Source of the DNA: Prorocentrum cordatum
Lineage: Eukaryota > Sar > Dinophyceae > Prorocentrales > Prorocentraceae
DNA length: 64,000 nt
Reading direction: 5' to 3'
Assembly: GCA_963575745.1 (NCBI GenBank)
Contig: CAUYUJ010012102.1
Location: 1-64,000, forward strand
Positions within the stretch are counted from its first letter, which is position 1; every line of letters starts with the position of its first letter. Under the pieces are notes generated by a model. That model worked only from the letters and a program-made list of their open reading frames with translations. It did not search any database and was not told the origin of the DNA. The position numbers and the translations under genes were made by a program. Below are positions 37,213 to 47,779 of this stretch, in pieces.

Positions 37213-37252
37213 GGTTGGGAAACCCAACCAACAGCTTCGCCTCAGGCGAAGC
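37213..37252. repeat. Two adjacent perfect hairpins
   Basis: 37213-37229: GGTTGGG / CCCAACC, loop AAA. 37234-37252: GCTTCGCC / GGCGAAGC, loop TCA. Four bases separate them. This is the arrangement called a double-hairpin element in other genomes. Confidence 0.7.
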
Positions 37253-37387
37253 CCAGCTCCCGCTCTGTTGTACCGTAGTAGCGATAGTCCCAGTAGTAGT
37301 GGGCGAGCCATCTCAAGCAATAGTTTGATATCGATGGCAAATAATACACCTCGCGCTGAGGTGTAGTCAGATCTGGGCGGCCGGCCG

Positions 37388-37408
37388 CTTTGAGCCAAGC
37401 GGCCGCGG
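37388..37408 (-). other. Possible DinoSL relic at the upstream end of the decayed element
   Basis: On the minus strand about 16 of 21 positions agree with the DinoSL, with TTGGCTCAA intact and one base lost and one gained. It is partly made of a GCGGCCGC inverted repeat, so chance is possible. Confidence 0.3.
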
Positions 37409-37458
37409 ATGCACGCTCGTTCCCACTCACATGCAACGCCCAGCTCACTTTAGAGTTC

Positions 37459-37815
37459 AAGATGGCCCAAGAGGGTCCCAGGGGAGACCCACGAGAGCCC
37501 CAAGACGGCCCCAAGAGCGCCGAAGTGCGCTCCAAGAGGACCCCAAGAGCGCCCCACGGGGCGACTTTTGGGCCTCCCACGCAGGGGGGGGGGGGCGGGC
37601 GAATTAGGGAGCCAATCTTCTTTGATCAACCTCCTCCAAGATGGCCTCAAGAACGCTCCTAAGGCTCCCAAGAGCTTCCCGAAATGACCCCAAGAGGCGC
37701 CCAGACGGCCCCAAGAGGTGACCAGGACGCCTCCAAACAGCTCCCAAGAGACCCCCAAGAGGCCTCAAGACGATGCCCGAGGCACCCAAGACGCTCAAAG
37801 ACGGCCCTGGGCACG
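37459..37815 (+). repeat. Degenerate 12-bp repeat CCCAAGANGGCC
   Basis: Many imperfect units of the CTCCAAGATGGC / CCCAAGACGGCC / CCCAAGAGGCGC type, 10-12 bp long. Similar units occur at 39958-40110, 40240-40330, 45555-45690 and in short form at 15860, 29500 and 34530. On the minus strand they give long Gly/Leu/Trp-rich frames that are not genes. Confidence 0.75.
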
Positions 37816-39779
37816 CCAGGATGCCCCTCCTCGTCCTCCTCCTCCTCCTCCTCCTCCTCCTTGTCCAGTGTTTCTTCCTCCTTCCTCCTCTTCGCCCTCC
37901 TCCTCCTTCCCATCCTCATCCTCCTTCTCCTCCAAAGTCCTCCCCCTCTTGGGGTATCGGACGGCTTCCCCCGCCCTTTGTTCTTCTGCATGCTCCCCCA
38001 CTTCCCTGATCACCTCAACTCCCCTGGACATCGTTTCTGGATGGGCTGCTGGGGATACGCGCAGCGTCAACAGTTCCTGGACGCCTGTGACACAATTGAC
38101 TCTGCAAAAAAAAACAATCACTGGCTACTGGTTGCTCAGACTGCACCCCTGTTCTTTTTCAATGGGCTTGGAACTTCGTCGTACTGCAGCCGCGTGTTTA
38201 CCCCAATAACTGATTACAAACTCGCAAAGGCACATGACGACATGACATAACAAAACGAACACCGTGAACGACTGCAAGCGCTGTTCACAGAACGACGCCA
38301 CGAGACAGCGGGCGCAAACGCAAGCAATGTGTCTGGAGCTCTACGCTGTCGGCGCCGTTGCCATGTTGGATGGGCCGGTGCATACGGGCTGCAAGTAGAC
38401 GAAACCGACAGGATTCTTGCATTCAGACCTCCACTGCTGAAGTCCGAGTCCGAGAGAAAGGGACTGAGTCTCGATTGCGTGCGGCATACACGAAGCAGAC
38501 GAGCAAGTTACCACTGCTAGTCAGTGGGCCGCGATGTCTTAACACAAGTATTCTGGTCATTCTATTCCTGTGCCCGCTGCTCCAGCAACAACTGTGACAT
38601 AACGCCTATGCGGCTCAAACACGCACACGCGTCAACTTCAGGTTCAGCGTTCTGTGTCGCGCGTGTCGCTTACACACAGGCCGCTGCAACATGTCTTTCC
38701 TTCTCCAAACCATATCCGAACCATATCGTTAGCTCACCATTCACATACTCGTTGCAACACACATGTAAACATGAAGCGTCCGTTGGGTAAGAGTTCGTCT
38801 GCAATTTCTCGTGAACAGGGCCTGCCGCTCGCGCTGGCTTTGCAAACAGACAGCGGGCCCAACCGAGGCAGCCACAAAATCGTCACTCACGACTCTAATC
38901 CAAACCCCTGCACGTTTCCCCATATTGTAGTTTGGTGGCCCAGCGTGGAAAGGACATAGTCCACCCAGAAGAATCGAAGAAGAACTGCATAAACACTAAC
39001 TTTCGGAGGTCCACGCGGATTTTGAGTGGCGCTGGAGCCCCTGGCAGTGTCTGGCGCGCTCCGAGCGCCAGATCGTGCAATGTTTCCCCAAATCCCACCA
39101 GCCCTCTGGGCGACAGGTGGTCAAACGATTTTTTCTTTTCCACAAACCCACCATCCCCTGAGGGGAGGGGCTTATCAATGTTCCCTATGAATAAGCACCC
39201 CCTCCCCCAGGCGACTGGTAGCCAACCAGGAACCATGAGGGCACCCCCCCACTATTCCTGGCAAAAAACATGCCAAACACACGCTGCCTCCAAATTCGGA
39301 GCATGCGCAGCCAACCCGATGCGGCCTCCCCCCACCATCCCTGTCAAAAACCAATGCAAAGTACGCTTGGCGGCGGCGGCGGCGGCTGCGGCGGCGGCGG
39401 CGGCGGCGGCTGCGGCTGCGGCGGCGGCGGCAGATTGGCCCCCAGTAGCTGCCCATCCAAAGACGGCTGCTGAATCTGCGGAAGCTCGGGCCAGACTCGG
39501 GTGCCACGTATGTGTTGGGAGGGCGGGTGGGAGGAGGAGGAGGAGGAAGAGGAGGAGGAGGAGGAGTATGAGGAGGAGGAGAAGGAGGATGAGGAGGAGG
39601 AGGAGCGTCTTGACCCCTCCCCTTGCCCCCTCCCCTGGACCCTGGACGGGGCGCCCCGCGGTGTGTCAGAAGGTCCTTGTTTCCGGCCCCTTGGAGGGTG
39701 GCTAATGTTCGACACCCCTCACGAGGATCCTGGCCCCCGAGGGGGGGACGGAGACAAAGAAACCCCATCCGTTGATTGA
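37816..39779. other. Gene-free stretch
   Basis: CCT-rich tract (37825-37945); a 45-bp word at 38024 (CATCGTTTCTGGATGGGCTG...) that recurs at 40388; a GCG/GGC microsatellite at 39368-39431; a GGA tract at 39530-39605. No coding signature. Confidence 0.5.
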
Positions 39780-39945
39780 TACTCCAGATTTCGTTTTAAA
39801 CGGGAGGGGGTCTGGACCCTCCAAGACAAGCCATTTCAGACCTCCCCCGTGGGAGAACCGTCCAAAACATCGTCCCCAGACCCCCCCAGGCCCTCCAAGA
39901 TAGCCTGGAAGAGACCCCCCTCCCTTTATTACGAAATCTGCAGTA
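39780..39945 (+). mobile_element. Fold-back TIR element, family D, copy 1
   Basis: About 166 bp between TACTCCAGATTTCG and its complement, CGAAATCTGCAGTA. The ends continue into a G-rich/C-rich inverted pair (GGGAGGGGGTC). TA at both ends could be a target duplication as in Tc1/mariner-type MITEs. Confidence 0.6.
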
Positions 39946-40115
39946 ACTCTCGGGGTGGCCCCAAGGGGCCCCCCAGGGCTCCCAAGAGGCTCCCACGAGG
40001 GCCCACAGGAGCGCCCCAAGGAGCCCCGAGACGCCTCCAAGAGGAGCCCGAGGGGCCCCCAAGAGGCCCCCGAGCGGCCTCAGAGAGCCCAATGTGGCCT
40101 TCAAGATGGCTCAGA

Positions 40116-40238
40116 TACTCCAGATTTCGTAATAAAGGGAGGGGGTCTCATTTCGGGGGGGTCTCTTCCAGGCTATCTTGGAGGGCCTGGGGTCTGGGGG
40201 GTCCAGATCCCCTCCCATTTATTACGAAATCTGGAGTA
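40116..40238 (-). mobile_element. Fold-back TIR element, family D, copy 2 (inverted)
   Basis: About 123 bp, ends TACTCCAGATTTCGTAATAA and its complement, near-perfect over 20 bp. The centre (TTCCAGGCTATCTTGGAGGG) is the reverse complement of the centre of copy 1, so the copies are in opposite orientation 170 bp apart, with 12-bp repeats between them. Confidence 0.65.
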
Positions 40239-41546
40239 GCCCAAGCTGGCTCAAGATGGCTCCCAAGATGCCCCAAACGGCCCCCAAACCGCTCCAAGAC
40301 GGCTCGAGATGGCCACGGAGCCTCCCAAGCCTCCCTCGCTGTTTTACTATGCGTGTCTCTTCCTCTCTCCCCCCTGTCAGCTGTCATGGGCATCGCTTCT
40401 GGATGGGCTGGTGGGGATACGCGACGCGTCAATAATAATGCTCGGCGCGTGCGAGAGGCTGTCGTCGTCGTCGTCGCCAGTCTGAAGGAAATGCAGAAAC
40501 GAACACAAACAACAAAAAACGTCGTAGTGAATCCGATTCCCTCCCATGTTCCCCTCCCGGGGGGGGAGGGGTAAAGGGGGTGGGGGGGGGGGGGGTACTG
40601 GGAATTACAGAATATCCAACAACCCTCGTCCTTCTCTGGAGCCCGCGCGGAGCAGGACAACCTGGAGTTCTTATAACCTATCATTATCACGACTTCTTGC
40701 TCCTCTGAGCATCTGGAAAGGCGGGGCGTCACCAGGAGCATCACGGGATCCACGAATTGAGCACGTTTTTAGGGGGATTGGGCCAGAGGCGGAGTTGCTG
40801 CGAGAGGAGGGGGACCGAGGGAGGAACATGCGACTCGGAAGCATGTAGAATGCAACGCCGTGCCGTAACCAAGGGGTCGGAACGAAGAAGGCGCGGAGGC
40901 TGCTTGGGCAAAGGACGGGTGTGATGTGGGAGGGATGGGAGGGTTCAGCTGCCATGCGGGGGAATGGGGCTGAGGAGTGAGTATTGGATGGCAGGGGGCG
41001 GTGCGGTGCCATGCTGTGAGAAACATGCAGAAGCGAAGAAATCGCACCAACACAACCGCTAGTTACAAAGAACTTGCTCAAATCGTTGGGTTGAATTTCC
41101 TGGAAAACCAGGTGGAGGCTGCCAACCAACACTCTGACACCGGACAACAATACTGGCATGTGAAATGTCCCCCAACTTGCTCATAAAGAACAGTCGGGCG
41201 CTGCCCAGCAACTTTTCGAAGTGCGGCTTCGACACAGACAGCGTCACCGAATCCTCGATGCACCGCACTGTGGCCTCCCCATCCCTTCCATTGATTAATG
41301 AATCCTCGATGCACCGCACTGTGCCCCACCCATCCCTTCCATTGATTAACTATAGAAGCACCTCCAATACTCTGGAAGGGGACCTAAGCTAGGAGGGCCC
41401 AAAACATTAGGGACAGAGGGTCTCTCCTGCAGATGCAGCAGACCAAACCACCCAGATTTATTATTAGCCCCAATGCAGGGACGGGGACCTCAGCGAGGCC
41501 GCGTCTTCACTGCGTTGTTGAAGTTAGGGGTTCTTTTGCTTTCAAG
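40239..41546. other. Gene-free stretch with a tandem duplication
   Basis: The second copy of the 45-bp dispersed word is at 40388, and a GGGGG-rich part lies at 40560-40595. 41249-41350 is a 52-bp unit in tandem (AATCCTCGATGCACCGCACT ... CCATTGATTAA). No gene seen. Confidence 0.5.
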
Positions 41547-41776
41547 GATTCCACGACTGCATCTCTGAGTATCGTTTAACCGATCCCCATCCCCAACGGC
41601 GTGGCCTGGGCCCCGCTGGCCGATGTACCCCCCTAGATGGGGATATAGGCCATCCCCTTCGGGTTTCGAGGGCTGTATCTCCAACTGGGGGGTAGTGTGG
41701 TGGGGGTCTCGAATGGGATGGGGATGGGGATGGGGATCGGACAAACGATACCGAAATGATTCCACGACTGCATCTC
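41547..41776. mobile_element. TIR element with 19-bp flanking direct repeats (family E)
   Basis: GATTCCACGACTGCATCTC occurs exactly at 41547-41565 and 41758-41776. Just inside lie inverted ends GTATCGTTTAACCGATCCCC and the complement of GTATCGTTTGTCCGATCCCC. The inner part is about 190 bp and GGGGAT-rich. The long identical flanks are unusual for a small TIR element. Confidence 0.6.
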
Positions 41777-41870
41777 AGCGTGAGAACAGTGTTGGATGCT
41801 CGTTCTGGGGACCTTCCTGGAGCCACTCGCTCCACTCGTGCGTCGAAGCTGCGTGGAACGTCAGTCGATT

Positions 41871-41968
41871 TGGGTCGACCCTGAGTCGACCCTGAGTCGA
41901 ACCTGAGTCGAACCTGAGTCGAAGCTGAGTCGAACTTGAGTCGAACTTGAGTCGAACCTGAGTCGAAC
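41871..41968 (+). repeat. 11-bp tandem repeat CTGAGTCGAAC
   Basis: About nine units, nearly identical; variants CTGAGTCGACC and TTGAGTCGAAC. Confidence 0.9.
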
Positions 41969-42138
41969 AGATCCGTTAGAAGGCCCCCGAAACGAGCATC
42001 GAGACGGTGTCCCCACGCTGAGATGCAGCCGTGTGCTGCACACCCGACGCACGCCGAGAGAGAGCTGCCGGCCGCGCAGGGCGCCCCCGCGCCCCTCTCC
42101 CGCGCAGCCGCCTCCGCCAACCTTGGGGCGCCCTGGCC

Positions 42139-42336
42139 TACTCCTCCTCCTCCTCCTTCTCCTCCTCCTTCTCCTCCTCCTTCTCCTCCTCCTTCTCCTC
42201 CTCCTCCTCCCTATCCTCCTCCTCCTTCTCCTCCTCCTCCTCCTCCTCCTCTTTCCTCCTCCTCCTCCTCCTCCTCCTCCTCCTCCTCCTCCTCCTCCTC
42301 CGCTTCCTCCTCCTCCTCCTCCTCGTCCTCCTTCCC
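42139..42336 (+). repeat. (CCT)n tract
   Basis: 200 bases of TCC/TTC. Long Ser/Pro-rich or Arg/Glu-rich frames across it are spurious. Confidence 0.9.
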
Positions 42337-42750
42337 CTGGCCTTGGGGCAGCCGTTTGCCGCGCGTGCAGCAACACTTCACAAAGGGGCCCAGGGACACG
42401 CAAAGAAGTCTAAACACAACTCCCAGGGTTCCCCATCCTCTTCCACACCCTGCGGAGGCTCGTCTTCCTCCCCCCCCCCCCACACACACACACACACTTC
42501 TCCAGGAGCTTCCCATCTCTCCTCTGGGGGATCGACGACGAAAAGTGTCTGTGTTTCTTGTTGTCCCCCACTTCTGGACCTCTTGCCTCGGCGGCGCCAA
42601 CGGACGCGGGCGCGGGTGACGGTGTCGGTAACGGCAGGGCGCGGCCGGACCGGCGCTCAGAGCGAGCTGGCAAGAAGAGGGCGGCCGCGGAGGAGGAGGC
42701 GGGAAGGGCCCGGCCACCATTAAGCCGGGACCAGCCGTCCCCGGCATCTC

Positions 42751-42923
42751 TGTAGCCCTACCACGAAATGTTCTTGGAACACGAAAATGTTCTGAGAGCG
42801 AAGCCACTGTTCTCAGAGCATGAGCCCGACGTGTCCAACCGAGGCGGCCTCCGCCAGAAGTGCTCTGAGAACACTTCGCGGGAACCACGAGAGGTTCTTA
42901 GAACATTGTTTGGTAGGGCTACA
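42751..42923. mobile_element. TIR element with TGTTCT palindromes (family F)
   Basis: About 173 bp; ends TGTAGCCCTACCA and its exact complement. Inside are several GTTCTnnGAAC or TGTTCTnAGAnCA words (42766, 42789, 42809, 42860, 42893), spaced as possible protein-binding sites. Confidence 0.65.
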
Positions 42924-44224
42924 CCGGACTCACTTCTATAGCGCTCACTTCTATAGTGCTCACTTTGAAATTGTGGTCCGGAAGGGGCCGCACAGGCCTG
43001 GCACATGACTGGCACATGCCGCGCACATGACAGCGCAAAAACAGCCGCACATACACCTACTCAGGGGTATAGATGTGAGTGCGGTGTATAGGCACGTCAA
43101 GACGCTTCGCAACTGCTCGACACCAGGAGCCGGCGGGCGAGAGAAGCGCGCGGGCGGCCTCGGGCACCGCCGAACCACACGGTGCAGCATTCAGACGCGG
43201 AGGGGCGCGAGGAGCAGGCGTGCAGCAGCACGCCACGTGCTCGTGCAGTCAAACACCCTACTAAGGACGCGCGGTAAGGACGCAAGACCCTTGGAAGCCG
43301 AAGTTGGGATTTCTCTGGCGGCGGACGACGGAAGCCTCAAGGACGCAAGAGCAAGGACGAGCAAGGACGCAAGGGTACCCTGAGCAAAATCGCGCGTCCT
43401 TATGAGGGTTCTTGACTGTATTCGGCCAAATGCTCTCGTCGACGATGCGGAGGCCTGGAAGAAGGGGAACGGAGGGGGGGCGCGGCCGCGGGCGTCGGAC
43501 CCGGACCTCGGACGCCACAGGCGCAAGAATCAGGGCGGCCTGCTCCTCTGGTTCCCAAGCCCGCGATTCCCCACACACACAGCGGCCCACGGCGTGCGAG
43601 CAGGCACGAGAAAGATTTGCCCGAGAGCTTCAAAGCCCCACGCACTGCAGAAGAAGGTGCTCGCCAGGCCTCTCCCCCAGCGACTTCCGACATCGTGCTT
43701 ACCTCAATTCGCGGCCTCCAGAACTCTCGGCCGCTTCCCTGGAGCCAATTGTTCGTCGCGGATCGTTGTCTGAACTGCCCTGGGCCCCGAAACCAGCAGC
43801 CGGACGCCGAGTTTGACGAGAAAGCTTAGGAATTGAACAATTGCTCGTGGCGAAGATCCCCATACTATGTGCCTCTATTTTCTGGCGCGATCCTCCAAGG
43901 GTGTCCGAGCAAAGGAACGAACTTGCAGGTGAGCGAGACAGTAGGGGGAAAACAAACCGACCTCGCTTTTGACCACCCTCGCTTCCAAGAGATACCAAGC
44001 GATGCCAAACTACGGCCTGTACTGGTCAGGCCGCTTGACGAGGAGGCGCGTGGTATGACTTGGTTTTGCCTGGAAGCGAAAGCGGGGTAGGTAATTCACG
44101 CTCTGAGACAGTTCAATCAAAATGAATTTGAATGAACACACGTGAATGGGCGCCGAACCATGTGTGGGTCTGACATGGGTCGGTCGGAATACATTGCATC
44201 GGATTACGGGTGATGGGCCTGTCG
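42924..44224. other. No gene supported
   Basis: CACTTCTATAG(C/T)GCT is repeated at 42932-42965, and AAGGACGCAAG words recur at 43263-43375. Frames on both strands are Arg/Ala/Pro-rich without domains. Confidence 0.4.
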
Positions 44225-44740
44225 TGCACCCCTGACGGCTCCCCCTTGGGTAGTAGAAATACCATGCTTGTCACATCGCGGTGACCGACCATAGGGCTCT
44301 GACAAGAAACGCGTCCAGCCCGGGGCCGCAAGAGACGCCCCCACAGTATGGACGCAACCGGGCCCGTCACACACACACTCACCCTAACTGCTCTCCCTTG
44401 GGTGGCCCAAATGCCATGCCTGCCGTACTGCGGTGATCACAGGAACCTGACAAGACACGCGCCCGCTAGCTGGCGCTTCGCGAAGGGAACGCCCGCACGC
44501 TGGACGCGAGCGAGCCCATAATACGCCCCGTGTTGGCTCCCTCCTGGATGGTCCAGAGCTGATGCCGGCCAAATCGTGGTGGCTAGAAAGCTCGCAAAAG
44601 AAGGGCGTCCAAGACCGCGAACGGGCGTCTGGCTCGAGGCCTCCACAGTCAGGACGCGAACAGGCTCCTACTGCACCCCCTGGCGGCTCCCCCGGGATTG
44701 TCAAGATGCCATGTCTGCGACATCGTGATGGTCCTAGGTG
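44225..44740 (+). repeat. About 150-bp tandem satellite, four units
   Basis: Units start near 44225, 44390, 44530 and 44683 with GGCTCCC(C/T)TTGGG-like sequence, followed by ATGCCATGC and a CGNGGTGA(C/T) word, then GACAAGA(C/A)ACGCG. Units have diverged considerably. Confidence 0.65.
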
Positions 44741-45115
44741 TAACTGATGCTGTGTATGAGTGTGTGGGAAAGCCAGGGTGTGAAGTGACTCAGAGTATGA
44801 AAGAGCTGAGCGCGAATGAGTCGGACTGTGCGCGAATCTGGGTAAGCGTGTCTAAGAGTGGGTGGGCACGGGTATAAGTAAGTCTGAGCATGGGTACATC
44901 TGAGTGTGAATGATATGGCCGCGAGTGGTCTCTGTGAGTGAAGTTGGGTACGAGTGGATATGAGTATAAGTGGATATCAGATTTAATGGTCTGCGTAGGA
45001 GTGAATCTGCGTAGGAGCGGTCTGAGTGCGAATGCGTGTGAGTGTGAGTGCGTTAGACTATGAGTGAGTTGGTGTGTCAGTCTGAGTGTGAGTGAATATT
45101 AGGAGGGAGGAGGCG
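44741..45115 (+). repeat. Degenerate TGAGTG-rich repeat
   Basis: Many TGAGTGTGAGTG-like words with point changes; strong G/T bias on the plus strand. Confidence 0.7.
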
Positions 45116-45793
45116 GGAGTGAGGCGGAGAGGCCCCACTGATAGTAATAATGCCTTATGTAAGATGTGGTGAAATTACGACGTCGGAAGTATGGGTCCCC
45201 GACGCGGTGATCTCGCTCGAGCCAGTGCCCTTTATGTTTGAAGCATTCCATCGGCTGTTATCTTCCAACAATAAAATGGGACACGCACGTCGTCATTTCT
45301 TTGATCTCTACATGCCCCCCCACTCTCTCTGTCCTTCCCTCTTACTCTTATCTATCTCTCCTGGTTCGTCGACCTCCCGGTGCCTATATGTCCATGACCC
45401 CCCGTCTTACCTCGTACTGGCTACACTCCCATGCAAGATGCAGAACTCGGGAAGATGAGTGCAAGAAGAGTCCATGGGAGGAGAGGCGTGACATGGACGA
45501 AAGCAGCGCCACCACGGCAGCACTCTCATCCACTCGGGTGCTGCTAGAAGTGTCTGTCCCTGGCCCAAGGTGCCCCCAGGATGCCCAGGGAGGCCCCCAC
45601 GGCCTCCAAAGCACCCCTCACGAAGCCCAAAAGGTCCCCGGGGGTCCAGAACTGAACGGAAAGCTTGGGGCACCTTGGGCCAGGGGCACCTTCAGCGAGC
45701 TGGACCGTCCAAATCCCGGCCGCGCTCGTCAACAAGAACACGTCGACGACCCCGAGCCCCGGCGTGCTCGAGTCTCACGCCTCCCCGAGCATC
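45115..45793. other. No gene supported
   Basis: CT-rich short stretch at 45320-45365 and 12-bp CCAAG-type repeats at 45555-45690. Confidence 0.4.
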
Positions 45794-45976
45794 TACAGTC
45801 GGGGCGTTGACCTAAGGAACCTTAAATAAGGAACGAGGCCCCTTGATCCCAAAAATTAAGCTTGGAGTTCCCATCGAACACCTCAGGAAAACCCAAGCCA
45901 AACTGTAAAACAATCAAGGAACACCGAGCCCCTCCCCAACGATAAGGGTTCCTTCTTCTTCAGCGCCCTGACTGTA
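45794..45976 (+). mobile_element. MITE-like element, family A, copy 1
   Basis: 183 bp from TACAGTCGGGGCGTTGACC to CGCCCTGACTGTA. It contains TAAGGAACC and AAATAAGGAACGAGGCCCC near the left end and CCCCTCCCCAACG near the right. Homologous along its length to 51680-51859 and 55431-55611. TA at both ends fits a TA target site. Confidence 0.75.
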
Positions 45977-47779
45977 CTCCTTGCCCCTGTTAAGCCCCCC
46001 GTCGCAGCGCCAGTCTCGGACAGGCCTTCAGCAGCGCCATCTCGCCAAAGTAGTCCCCCTCGGGCTTTTTTTTGTTCTCGTCGCGCGCGCCGTCCCCGTG
46101 GCGACGACTGGCAGCAGAATCGGCCCACCGCTCCGACCCGCACGCCGTGAGACGCCATCGGCGCTCGGAGGCCCCTGGCCTCACGAGCGCCTCGGAAGTC
46201 CCTCGGCGCAACCGAGAAGCACCAGAGGCACGAACGGAACCGTGGAGCGTTCCCACAAGACTGCAGCAACCGTCGCGCCGTTGAAGTGATGGTGCTCCCC
46301 AGATGCGGGGTATTCGGGTCGGGCGAAAGGGGGGGATAGCAAAGGGGGGGTTTGATAACCAGCTCACGTAGCTGATTTCCCCGGCGCCTCCCAGCGCCAG
46401 AGGCGGCTACGAATCGAGGAATGGGCCCCTCGGTGGGGCCGAAACCAGCTGCATGCAGCAAATTTCGTAACCCCCTCTTTCCCAATCCCCCCCTTTTCGT
46501 CCGGCCCGAGATATGGGAAACTCTTGTACGCATCACTCCGGCCACCCCGACACATCAATATCTGCGCCCGCTTGGCGCGTTCCCCCTGCCACCCACCCAC
46601 CAGTTGCTCTAGAATGGGAGGCGACAGGGGAGGGGGGCGGAGACGGGGGAGTTGCGACGAAACAGCAATAGCAAGCTGTCTGCTCCAGGCGATCCCAACA
46701 GAATTGCCCCCGGAAGCAAGCTATGCCACTGTTACGAACGCTCGGCGTGCCATTCCTCCGCCAGTGTTCAGCGAGCAGTTCATGACCGTGCTGTCGCCAC
46801 ATTATCGATCAAAGCACGTCGCCTGCCCTTCGGCTGGGGTGTCCTAGGGTCCTAGGGTCGGGACGTGGCGGGATTAGGCTGCGGCCGCAACACAAGTTGA
46901 AAAGCAACACTTTGGGACCTGGGATCCGTGGTGCGGGCACCCCAGAAGGCCGATGGGGCCAGGGATGCCCCGAGAGAACGCCACGCGGATCCGACAATGT
47001 TTGCGGGGTGCTGCCCAACGCCGCCCACGACGACAGCAAAGCCGAAACCAACGGACCGACAGACGCCTGGGGGGCGACCGGGGCCGCTGGGGCCGCTGCC
47101 GACGCCGCTGAAACGGCGCCCTGGCGCAGCCGGGCCGCTGCCAGGGGCGCCTAGGGGCCCGCGGGGGCCGCCGATCGGCCACGATCTCCAACATCGCTCT
47201 GGAGATCGTTGACGCCTGGGACCGCCAGCGGCCGCTGGGGGCGCCGCCGACGCCGCCTGATAGGCGCCTGGCCCCCAGCCTGGCAGGTCGCCTGGCGGTG
47301 TTGGCTCCCAAAAAAGCCGGTCTCGTGCAATCAGGGGGACGTAAGACCTGGGTACAGGGGACTCGGAAATCCCCGACGAGGTCGTCAAGAAAATGACGAG
47401 GCCGAGCCTGCCTTTCGACGAGGCCTCCCGCTGCAGACGTCCCACGAAACTCCTCCTCGCCAAACTCCGAGGCGCGGCCGTCAAAGAACGATGGCGCACC
47501 CGAGTCCTGGCAAACCCGCGCCTTGCGCTCCCCCAATGCCAGCGGTTGCCAGAGACGTGGCCCGGCAACCGCGTGGCGGGCGAGCCCGTGACCGCGCGCG
47601 CCTGCGGGCCGCGCTGCGGCTGGCGCGGCAGCGTGGACGCCCTCTGCTCCGCGGGCCCCAGCGACCCGCCGGCGCGCCCGGCGCTCCATGGCGGCTCCGT
47701 GGGCTCCGCGCGGGCGGTTGCCGGGGCAGCTGTCGGGCAACCCGCTGCTGGAGTCTTTGCTGTCGTCGGTGATGGGGTC
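45977..47779. other. GC-rich stretch without a supported gene
   Basis: Long Arg/Pro/Ala-rich frames on both strands reflect GC bias. None shows a domain, and overlapping frames are equally open. TCCTAGGG is repeated at 46844-46857. Confidence 0.4.

Larger units (their letters stand above)
34817..37408 (-). mobile_element. Decayed relative of the Copia-ordered retroelement
   Basis: Minus-strand remains in the same order as the element at 1-11.7 kb, and beyond it: methyltransferase-like fragment (36987-37175), zinc motif (36623-36928), Pro/Ala-rich linker (36333-36620), integrase (35035-36093). One GNRA-type hairpin (GCAGG-GCAA-CCTGC on the sense strand) at 36296-36309 is read LQGNLP, as in the larger copy. 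Stops and shifts show it is not functional. The upstream limit is tentative. Confidence 0.65.

Noticed and set aside
40228-40254. GTAGCC...TGGCTCAAG resembling a DinoSL
   Set aside because: It bridges the end of a TIR element and the start of a CTCAAGATGGC repeat, which explains both halves.
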